From positions 61,183-125,182 of the forward strand of contig JAEZZO010000073.1 of the NCBI GenBank assembly GCA_023418475.1: a DNA stretch of 64,000 bases, read 5' to 3'. Numbering within the stretch: the first letter of the stretch is position 1; every line of letters begins with the position of its first letter. A program made the position numbers and the translations under genes. The notes beneath the pieces are model-generated. The model saw only the letters and a list, made by a program, of their open reading frames with translations, was not told where the DNA came from and did not search any database. This DNA is from Bacillota bacterium (GTDB lineage Bacteria > Bacillota > Clostridia > Lachnospirales > Lachnospiraceae). This document shows, piece after piece, positions 19,176-26,468 of this stretch.

Positions 19176-19335
19176 GTAAAAATATATAAACTGAATGATG
19201 TAAATAATATAAGAAGCGCACTTTTGTTCTATAGATTTAGAACTTAATTCTATTTGATAGAATCTGACTCATAATTCTAATCGGTAGAATGTAAAAAATC
19301 TTCTATTAAGAATTGTAAGGCTAATGGAGGTAATC
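19176..19335. repeat. Repeat-bearing spacer inside the atp operon
   Basis: Positions 19213-19230 (GAAGCGCACTTTTGTTCT) recur exactly at 22337-22354 after the operon. ATTCTAT/ATAGAAT at 19247-19263 can form a hairpin. No gene. Confidence 0.6.
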
Positions 19336-20208
19336 ATGGCAAATACAAGAGAAATCCGTGCCAGAATGAAGAGCATTCAGGATATCATGAAAATAACAAA
19401 TGCCATGTATCTGATTTCTTCATCCAAAATGAGAAAGGCTAAAAAAAGTCTACAGGCAACAAAACCCTATTTTGATGCTCTTCAGGCTACCATTTACGAT
19501 ATTTTAATGCGTACTCCCCATATGCATCAGATTTTTTTCGATCGACGGGAGGAGATTGCACCATCGGATAGGAAAAAAGGTTTTCTGGTTATCACGGCAG
19601 ATAAAGGAATGGCTGGTGCTTATAATCATAATGTAATTAAAAGAGCCGAAGAAGAGATGAGTAAGAGTAAAAATAATTCACTTTTTGTTGTTGGCCAGGT
19701 TGGAAGACAGTATTTTATGCGTAAAGGTGTCAGTGTAGACTGTGAATTTCTATATACTGCTCAAAATCCGACACTTTTTCGTGCGGAAAGCATTACAGAT
19801 GCATTAATTGATTTGTTTGAGCAACAGAAACTGGATGATATCTATGTGGTATATACCAAAATGGTTACACCTATGAAATCGGAGGTGCAATTTGGAAAGC
19901 TTTTGCCTTTAGAAAGAAGAAAGTTTGAACGAAGAGCTTCCGGATATCAGCATGCAAGGTTTGAACCTTCACCGGGAATTGTTATGGAGCATTTGGTTCC
20001 TAATTATTTAAAGGGTTTGATTTTTGGTGTTTTAGTAGAAGCGTTTTCCAGTGAACAGAATGCAAGAATGACTGCTATGGAAGCGGCTACAAAGAGTGCC
20101 AAGGAAATGCTAAAGAATCTGGGACTTCAATATAACAGAGCTAGGCAGGCAGCCATAACACAGGAGATCACGGAAATCGTAAGCGGTGCAAAAAGCCTAA
20201 AAAAATAG
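19336..20208 (+). CDS. atpG: F1 ATP synthase subunit gamma
   Basis: 290 residues from ATG 19336; GGAGG lies 5 bases upstream, which rules out the ATG at 19324. Central rotor shaft. N-terminal IRARMKSIQDIMKITNAM and C-terminal RARQAAITQEITEIVSGA helices form the coiled coil. Confidence 0.95.
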   Translation: MANTREIRARMKSIQDIMKITNAMYLISSSKMRKAKKSLQATKPYFDALQATIYDILMRTPHMHQIFFDRREEIAPSDRKKGFLVITADKGMAGAYNHNVIKRAEEEMSKSKNNSLFVVGQVGRQYFMRKGVSVDCEFLYTAQNPTLFRAESITDALIDLFEQQKLDDIYVVYTKMVTPMKSEVQFGKLLPLERRKFERRASGYQHARFEPSPGIVMEHLVPNYLKGLIFGVLVEAFSSEQNARMTAMEAATKSAKEMLKNLGLQYNRARQAAITQEITEIVSGAKSLKK

Positions 20209-20258
20209 GGAAAGGAGATATATTCTAGTTGCAGTATACTTAGAATAAATTAGTATAT

Positions 20259-21653
20259 ATGGATAAAGGGAAAATTATACAAGTCTTAGGACCGGTTGTG
20301 GATGTAGAATTTAGTAATGGCAAACTTCCTATGATAAAAGATGCGTTGGAAGTAACTAGAGACGGTAAAAGACTTGTGATGGAAGTCGCCAGTCATATAG
20401 GAAATAATATTGTACGTTGTATTATGTTAGCATCCAGCGAAGGCCTAATTAAGGGCATGGAAGTAACGGCTACCGGTTCTTGCATTAAAGTTCCGGTGGG
20501 ACCTCAGACGCTGGGAAGAATGTTTAATGTATTGGGTGAAGTAATTGATGCCGGTGAACCGGTAATAGGTGAGGATCAATGGAAAATCCATAGAAATCCT
20601 CCAACCTTTGAGGATCAGAGACCGGTTGTTGAAATTCTGGAAACAGGAATAAAGGTAATTGACTTACTGGCTCCTTACGCTAAGGGTGGTAAGATTGGTT
20701 TATTTGGAGGAGCAGGTGTAGGAAAGACAGTTCTAATCCAGGAGTTAATACGAAATGTAGCAACCGAGCATGGCGGATATTCTATATTTACCGGAGTTGG
20801 AGAGCGTTCCAGAGAGGGTAATGACCTTTGGCGGGATATGAAGGATTCGGGTGTTATCAGTAAGACGGCCTTGGTGTTCGGACAGATGAATGAGCCTCCG
20901 GGTTCCCGTATGAGAGTTGCTCAGACAGGTCTTACTATGGCAGAGTACTTTAGGGATAGAGAAAATCAGGATGTATTATTATTCATTGATAATATATTCC
21001 GATTTGTACAAGCCGGCTCTGAAGTTTCCGCATTACTGGGACGTATGCCTTCCGCAGTTGGATATCAGCCAACTCTTGCGAATGAGGTTGGTGAGCTGCA
21101 GGAGAGAATTACTTCTACGAAGAATGGTTCCATTACTTCTGTGCAGGCAGTTTATGTACCTGCAGATGACTTGACAGACCCGGCACCGGCTAATACTTTT
21201 GCACATTTGGACGCTACAACAGTATTATCCCGAAAGATCGTGGAACAAGGTATCTATCCTGCGGTTGACCCGCTTGAATCCTCTTCCCGTATTCTGGAAC
21301 CGGATGTAGTAGGTGAGGAACATTATGAAGTAGCAAGAAAAACACAGGAGTTATTGCAAAAATATAAAGAATTGCAGGACATTATCGCGATACTTGGTAT
21401 GGAAGAATTGGATGAGCAAGATAAACTGGCAGTTTATCGTGCTAGAAAAATACAGAAATTCCTGTCACAGCCATTTAATGTTGCTGAAAACTTTACCGGT
21501 TTTAAAGGAAAATATGTTCCGCTGTCTGAGACTATAAAAGGCTTTAAAGCAATTATTAGCGGTGAGATGGATCAATATCCGGAAGCAGCATTCCTTATGG
21601 TGGGAACGATTGAGGATGTCATTGAAAAAGCTAAGCTTATGAATGCGAAATAA
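20259..21653 (+). CDS. atpD: F1 ATP synthase subunit beta
   Basis: 464 residues, catalytic subunit. P-loop GGAGVGKT, catalytic Glu in GERSREGND, and DNIFRFVQAGSEVSALLGR are present. The ATG has no ribosome site nearby; AAAGGAGAT is about 40 bases upstream, and a TATACT/AGTATA hairpin lies between. No in-frame start exists upstream before a stop. Confidence 0.95.
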   Translation: MDKGKIIQVLGPVVDVEFSNGKLPMIKDALEVTRDGKRLVMEVASHIGNNIVRCIMLASSEGLIKGMEVTATGSCIKVPVGPQTLGRMFNVLGEVIDAGEPVIGEDQWKIHRNPPTFEDQRPVVEILETGIKVIDLLAPYAKGGKIGLFGGAGVGKTVLIQELIRNVATEHGGYSIFTGVGERSREGNDLWRDMKDSGVISKTALVFGQMNEPPGSRMRVAQTGLTMAEYFRDRENQDVLLFIDNIFRFVQAGSEVSALLGRMPSAVGYQPTLANEVGELQERITSTKNGSITSVQAVYVPADDLTDPAPANTFAHLDATTVLSRKIVEQGIYPAVDPLESSSRILEPDVVGEEHYEVARKTQELLQKYKELQDIIAILGMEELDEQDKLAVYRARKIQKFLSQPFNVAENFTGFKGKYVPLSETIKGFKAIISGEMDQYPEAAFLMVGTIEDVIEKAKLMNAK

Positions 21654-21752
21654 TGAATCCTTCCAAGTAGGAATTAACAGGAAATTGTGAAACATGATTG
21701 TGAATACAATAGTTTGGCAATTGACTTTCCTTGAAGGGCGAAAGGAGGAGCT

Positions 21753-22160
21753 ATGGCGAAGAAATTTCCGATTGAAATCATAGCAAGTGATCATCCCTTT
21801 TATAAAGGAGAATGTGAAATGCTCGTTTTTCCCGGTATTGACGGTGAGCATGGTATATTAGCAAATCATGAAGCAATGGTTACCTGCTTAAACTCAGGAG
21901 AATTAAGGTTTCAAAACGATGGCGAATGGTACTATGCAGCAGTTAGTGACGGCATTGTGGAGATCACACCGGAGCATGTGATAATACTAGCAGATACAAT
22001 CGAAAGACCAGAGGATATCGATTTAAAGCGTGCCGAGCAGGCAGAACTGCAGGCGGAAGAAAAACTACGTCAAAAGCTTAGTATCAGAGAATATTACCAA
22101 ACCAGGGCTGCGCTTAATCGAGCTATGAATCGACTAAAGATAAAACAAAGACATATGTAA
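21753..22160 (+). CDS. atpC: F1 ATP synthase subunit epsilon
   Basis: 135 residues. N-terminal beta-sandwich (FPGIDGEHGILANHEAMVT) and C-terminal helical hairpin. It sits on the rotor and can inhibit ATP hydrolysis. AGGAGG precedes the ATG. Last gene of the operon; a terminator follows. Confidence 0.94.
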   Translation: MAKKFPIEIIASDHPFYKGECEMLVFPGIDGEHGILANHEAMVTCLNSGELRFQNDGEWYYAAVSDGIVEITPEHVIILADTIERPEDIDLKRAEQAELQAEEKLRQKLSIREYYQTRAALNRAMNRLKIKQRHM

Positions 22161-22177
22161 GTAATAAATAATAATTA

Positions 22178-22227
22178 GCTGCTATGAAAGAGTGAAGGTT
22201 GTGCTTCATTATCGTAGCAGTTTTTTT
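22178..22227 (+). terminator. Terminator of the ATP synthase operon
   Basis: CTGCTATGA pairs with TCGTAGCAG around a long loop, followed by seven T. Confidence 0.75.
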
Positions 22228-22430
22228 ATTACATAGGAAAGTTCATCCTATGTAATAAAAACCCTTCGGGAGGATGCGCAGCTTCGCGCGCAGAACATAA
22301 GCTGTGCATGATAGATTTATAATCGCGAGAGTTAGTGAAGCGCACTTTTGTTCTTTCATACGTGGAAAGTTCATCCAAGCAATTTTATCATGACTGCTCA
22401 CAGGCAAGTGACTTGTCTGTGAACAGTAAC
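22226..22430. repeat. Cluster of hairpins and dispersed repeats
   Basis: TTATTACATAGGA pairs with TCCTATGTAATAA (22226-22258). Then comes CCCTTCGGGAGGATGCGCAG with TTCGCGC, shared with 12037-12062; GAAGCGCACTTTTGTTCT, shared with 19213-19230; a second GGAAAGTTCATCC; and an imperfect palindrome TCACAGGCAAGT/ACTTGTCTGTGA (22398-22422), half of which recurs at 8126-8145. It resembles a REP-type composite. Confidence 0.6.
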
Positions 22431-22442
22431 ATTTTATCAACT

Positions 22443-22463
22443 AAATGCAAATGATTTGCATTT
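22443..22463. promoter_or_regulatory. zur: Fur/Zur-type operator
   Basis: A perfect 10-1-10 inverted repeat, AAATGCAAAT-G-ATTTGCATTT, about 85 bases before znuC. Size and symmetry suit a Fur-superfamily dimer site, and the third gene of the operon is such a repressor. Zinc-dependent self-control of the operon is inferred. Confidence 0.7.
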
Positions 22464-22547
22464 TATGTTTACAAAACGGTTAAAGAGGATTACAATCGAC
22501 ATAGGATAAAGGAAGACATAATAATACAAGCATGAATGGAGAAAAAC

Positions 22548-23213
22548 ATGATCAAGATAGAAGATTTAAGCTTCTCCTATACAGGAAAAGCACCTTATAT
22601 TTTATCAGGTATTAATCTGGAAATCTCTGAGGGAGAGTATATATCAGTTATTGGAGATAATGGGAGTGGTAAGACATCATTAATGAGAATTTTGCTGGGT
22701 TTCTTAAAACCCACAATCGGGAATGTCTTAATGGATTCCTGCAAGATAGGATATGTTCCGCAAAAGTCCGACTTTACGAATACAGGCTTTCCCATAACGG
22801 TATATGAAGTGATGTATTCTTATTATAAATTACAAAAAGGCAAGGATAAAACGGCAATAGACAGAGCGCTTAAGATGACTGGTATGGAGGCTGTAAAGTC
22901 CTCACTTATGGGAAATTTATCGGGCGGTCAGACGCAGAAGATCTTAATTGCGAGAGCGCTCTTGGGAAATCCCGGTCTTTTGATATTGGATGAGCCATCT
23001 ACGGGCATTGATGTAGAAAGCCAGAAGGAGATATATAGTCTTCTTAAGGATATGTGTATCAGTAAAAAAATAACAATTCTTGCTGTGGAACATAATCTGG
23101 AAGCCGTATTCAAAAATTCTACTAAGATATTTCATCTAAAGAACGGACATGGGCATCTTTGCAATCCGGATCAGTATACAACAGAATACTTTCAATATGG
23201 AAGGAGGGAATAA
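22548..23213 (+). CDS. znuC: Zinc/manganese-type ABC transporter ATP-binding protein
   Basis: 221 residues from ATG 22548 (GGAG six bases before); an ATG at 22536 lacks a site. Walker A GDNGSGKT, signature LSGGQ, Walker B LLILDEPSTGID and switch His in AVEHN are present. It powers the permease encoded next. The metal is taken to be zinc from the operator and Fur-family neighbour; manganese is possible. Confidence 0.88.
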   Translation: MIKIEDLSFSYTGKAPYILSGINLEISEGEYISVIGDNGSGKTSLMRILLGFLKPTIGNVLMDSCKIGYVPQKSDFTNTGFPITVYEVMYSYYKLQKGKDKTAIDRALKMTGMEAVKSSLMGNLSGGQTQKILIARALLGNPGLLILDEPSTGIDVESQKEIYSLLKDMCISKKITILAVEHNLEAVFKNSTKIFHLKNGHGHLCNPDQYTTEYFQYGRRE

Positions 23214-23216
23214 AGA

Positions 23217-24038
23217 ATGCTTCAATATGCTTTTATACAAAACGCAATTATAGTTTCCTTCCTGATAGCCATACTTTGCCCTTGCATTGGTGTGTTTTTA
23301 GTGGTACGCCGTTATTCCATGATCGGAGATACGCTGGCGCACTCCTCCCTGGCAGGTGTTTCTCTGGGACTTTTGTTAAAACAAAATCCCATACTTGGAG
23401 CTTTTGTCTTTACATCCATATGCGGTGCGCTAATTGAGTTCTTACGAAATTATTTTAAGAAATATACAGATTTAATATTAAACATAATTTTGTCTTTAAG
23501 TATAGGGATTGCTATCTCAATCATTAGTTCAGGTAAACTGGGTACGAATGCCGAAGCTTATATGTTTGGCAGTATTTTAACTGTAACAAAGACGGATATG
23601 CTTACGGTTTTTATTTTAAGTATTATGTCTTTCTTGCTGCTGGTTTTTTTATATCATCAACTCTTATATATTTCATACGATGAAGAGGCGGCAAAAGTAG
23701 CAGGGGTTAGAGTGCGTTTCATTAATTATATATTCTCGATTTTGGTTGCCTCTTCCATAGCCGCATCCGTAAGAATAGTAGGAGTATTGGTTATTAGTTC
23801 TATGATAGCGCTGCCGGTAGCAACAGCTATTCAATTGGAGAAGGGATTTAAAATAACATTAATAGCATCCATACTGTTTAGCATCATTGATATTATGACA
23901 GGGCTTTTTCTGTCCTATTATATTAATGTAGCACCCGGCGGATTTACAGCAATCGTTTCGGTGGCTGTGCTACTTCTGGTAATCGTTATAAAAAGAATTC
24001 ATTATTTTATAATGCATAAGATAGGGAGGCATGCTTAA
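23217..24038 (+). CDS. znuB: Zinc/manganese-type ABC transporter permease
   Basis: 273 residues with about eight hydrophobic helices, ABC-3 family (RRYSMIGDTLAHSSLAGVSLG near the N-terminus). Three bases separate it from znuC, and its stop codon shares a base with the next start. No substrate-binding lipoprotein (ZnuA) gene is found in the operon. Confidence 0.9.
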   Translation: MLQYAFIQNAIIVSFLIAILCPCIGVFLVVRRYSMIGDTLAHSSLAGVSLGLLLKQNPILGAFVFTSICGALIEFLRNYFKKYTDLILNIILSLSIGIAISIISSGKLGTNAEAYMFGSILTVTKTDMLTVFILSIMSFLLLVFLYHQLLYISYDEEAAKVAGVRVRFINYIFSILVASSIAASVRIVGVLVISSMIALPVATAIQLEKGFKITLIASILFSIIDIMTGLFLSYYINVAPGGFTAIVSVAVLLLVIVIKRIHYFIMHKIGRHA

Positions 24039-24460
24039 TGCAAGAGAATATATTGAAGAAAAACGGATTAAGAATTACAGAAAACAGAAAAGTAATTCTT
24101 GATATTTTGGAGGCAAAACATGAGCCCAAGACCGCAGATGAGATATATTTACAAGCCAGACTCCAGCATGAGCTTAATTTCTCAACCGTTTACCGGGTAT
24201 TATCGGTCTTAACGGAAAAAAATATCATTTTGAAAAGTGTGGGGGGAGACGGTAAGGCATATTATCAAATTAACAGCCATAATCATAGCCATTATCTGGT
24301 TTGCTCGGAATGCCGTAAAAGAGTTCCGATTGAAGATTGCCCTCTGGATGCAATTGGCGAGAAGCTGGTTGAAAAGACCGGTTTTCATATTACAGGGCAT
24401 AACCTAGAATTCATAGGGGAATGTCCAGAGTGTATAAGGAAGAAAAATAAACCTATATAG
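24038..24460 (+). CDS. zur: Fur-family metalloregulator, probably Zur
   Basis: 140 residues. Winged-helix domain (about 1-80, FSTVYRVLSVLTEKNI) and dimer domain with two CxxC pairs (CSEC and CPEC) that hold structural zinc, and a HNHSHYLVC metal-site segment. It overlaps znuB by one base. Co-transcription with a zinc-type importer favours Zur over Fur or PerR; it probably binds the palindrome ahead of znuC. Confidence 0.85.
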   Translation: MQENILKKNGLRITENRKVILDILEAKHEPKTADEIYLQARLQHELNFSTVYRVLSVLTEKNIILKSVGGDGKAYYQINSHNHSHYLVCSECRKRVPIEDCPLDAIGEKLVEKTGFHITGHNLEFIGECPECIRKKNKPI

Positions 24461-24490
24461 AACAATAAACCTATACAGAAAAATAATAAA

Positions 24491-24531
24491 ACAGCCGTCA
24501 TTCTTTTTATAGGAAAAACGGCTGCTTTTTT
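24491..24531 (+). terminator. Terminator after zur
   Basis: CAGCCGT pairs with ACGGCTG around a 19-base loop, then C and six T. An A run on the other side may help stop convergent transcripts. Confidence 0.75.
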
Positions 24532-24580
24532 GTCATTCATAGACAATAGAAAGTGATTCATTTAATTATATATTCAAAGT

Positions 24581-24730
24581 TTATTTTTCTTCTTTATCTT
24601 TGTTAAACCTCGGCATATTTGTTACCTTAGCCAGCAGAATAACAATAAGGTATAATACAAAAATTACTAAAAAGATGGAAAACATCCCTTTGCCCATTAT
24701 TTCTAAAGCCCATACAACTTCCTGATCCAT
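24581..24730 (-). CDS. Small membrane subunit of sodium-pump decarboxylase (OadG-like)
   Basis: A 49-residue reading frame: one membrane helix (about residues 15-35) and a charged tail ending DKEEK. A strong AAAGGAG site precedes its ATG and it lies 16 bases after the beta-subunit gene on the same strand. Size, topology and position fit the short gamma-like subunit that links alpha and beta subunits. No alpha or biotin-carrier gene is seen nearby. Confidence 0.75.
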   Translation of the reverse strand: MDQEVVWALEIMGKGMFSIFLVIFVLYLIVILLAKVTNMPRFNKDKEEK

Positions 24731-24746
24731 AGTATTCTCCTTTCAA

Positions 24747-25898
24747 CTATTTGACAGCATTTTTCAGAATTTCACTCACAATATTAATGACTACACCGCC
24801 GGCAACAACGGAACCGATCTGACCGGCAACATTAGCGCTGATAGCATGCATTAAAAGGTGGTTAGAGGGATCTTCCTTAAGACCCATTTTCTGAATGACA
24901 CGAGCCGACATAGGGAATGCAGAGATACCTGCTGCTCCGACCATCGGATTAATCTTGTTCTTTGTAAACAGATTAAGGAACTTTGCAAATAATACACCGC
25001 CGATTGAGTCAAACACAAATGCAAGAAGACCTAAAGCTAAAATCATAAGTGTTTTTAAATTAACAAAAGCTTCTGCCTGCATACTGAATGCTATTGTGAT
25101 ACCAAGCAATAATGTAATCAAATTAGACAAGTTATTCTGCGCTGCGTCGGATAAGCTTCCAAGTACACCGCATTCGCGAATTAAGTTTCCAAACATTAAG
25201 AAACCAACTAAAGCAACTGATTGAGGAGCAATTAAACCGGCAATGATGGAAACGATAATCGGGAATAGAATTCTTGTGGTCTTTGTAACTGACTTCGGAT
25301 TATATTCCATTCGTATCATCCGTTCTTTCTTAGTAGTAACAGCCTTGATAGCCATAGGCTGGATAATAGGAACCAGCGCCATATACGAATAGGCCGCGAC
25401 TGCTATGGCACCCATGTACTGAGAATGGAGTATTTGTGAAACAAGGATAGAGGTAGGTCCATCGGCAGCACCGATAATACCAATCGAAGCTGAATCAGAA
25501 ATACTAAATCCTAAAGCAGCGGCAACCAAAATTGTAAAGAAAATACCAAACTGGGCTGCGGCACCGAATAAAAACATCTTTGGATTAGAAAGCAGCGGTC
25601 CGAAATCAATCATTGCGCCAATACCAATGAACAACAAAATAGGCAATGCTTCTGAAGTTTCAATACCTGCTTCGAACAACCACTGTATCACACCATGGGT
25701 ATTGCCGACACCATCGATTACCTGGTCTAGAACACCTGACATGGGTATGTTTACAAGGATTGCACCAAAACCCATGGGAAGAAGCAGGGAGGGCTCAAAG
25801 CCTTTGGCTATTGCTAAATAAATCAGTAAACCGCCCACAGCAAACATTATCCATTGCTTCAAAGTAATTGCCAACAAACCTGACAATAAGAATTCCAT
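24747..25898 (-). CDS. oadB: Sodium ion-translocating decarboxylase subunit beta
   Basis: 383 residues, OadB/GcdB/MmdB family, about nine to eleven membrane helices. It couples decarboxylation of a biotin-bound carboxyl group to Na+ export. GAADGPTSI and GAAGISAFPMSARV are the conserved functional stretches. AGGAGG precedes the ATG. The substrate (oxaloacetate, methylmalonyl-CoA or glutaconyl-CoA) cannot be told from beta alone. Confidence 0.92.
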   Translation of the reverse strand: MEFLLSGLLAITLKQWIMFAVGGLLIYLAIAKGFEPSLLLPMGFGAILVNIPMSGVLDQVIDGVGNTHGVIQWLFEAGIETSEALPILLFIGIGAMIDFGPLLSNPKMFLFGAAAQFGIFFTILVAAALGFSISDSASIGIIGAADGPTSILVSQILHSQYMGAIAVAAYSYMALVPIIQPMAIKAVTTKKERMIRMEYNPKSVTKTTRILFPIIVSIIAGLIAPQSVALVGFLMFGNLIRECGVLGSLSDAAQNNLSNLITLLLGITIAFSMQAEAFVNLKTLMILALGLLAFVFDSIGGVLFAKFLNLFTKNKINPMVGAAGISAFPMSARVIQKMGLKEDPSNHLLMHAISANVAGQIGSVVAGGVVINIVSEILKNAVK

Positions 25899-26468
25899 AA
25901 TTTAATCCTCCTAAAATAATAAATCATTACTCGACCGATATTCTGGTAAATATACAAAAATGAAGTAACATATATTTGTATATTATCAGTACGGACAAGC
26001 TTATGACATTACTTCTATTCTAGCTCATATTTTATAATCATGTCAATGATTTTCATGTTAAATATTAGAACATATATGCTTTGAAATAACCATTACATGA
26101 ATGCGTGCCATAATGGCTAGGAGGACGATAAAACTTATTTTTACTTTATATAGTTATGACAAAATATTCCTGTAAAATTTATTTGGGGCGGATCATACTA
26201 ATATTTGTTGATGATATATAGTGTTTTCTAATACAATGACATGAAAATTGAATTATACCATATATATAAATAATATAGAAAGTATTGTGCGATATGCACA
26301 AATTAACAGCGTGTGAAAGGAAATAAAAGTAATTATAATTGTGCATAAAATATTAAATATATTTCAGTAAGCTTTTCTATTGCACAAATATGTTAAACGT
26401 GATAATATTTGTTTCAAAGTGAAAATTTACGGATTTTTACTTTAATGAAAGAAAGGGAGATGAGCATT
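25899..26468. other. Divergent AT-rich region between oadB and hppA
   Basis: 570 bases with no convincing gene. It must hold both promoters. Many TATA-like boxes are present but no pair stands out. A TGTCAATGATTTTCATG stretch near 26040 is partly symmetric. No riboswitch pattern is recognised. Confidence 0.35.

Noticed and set aside
24895..25224. Plus-strand frame of 109 codons inside oadB
   Set aside because: Antisense shadow of the well-supported oadB gene; composition follows from that codon usage.
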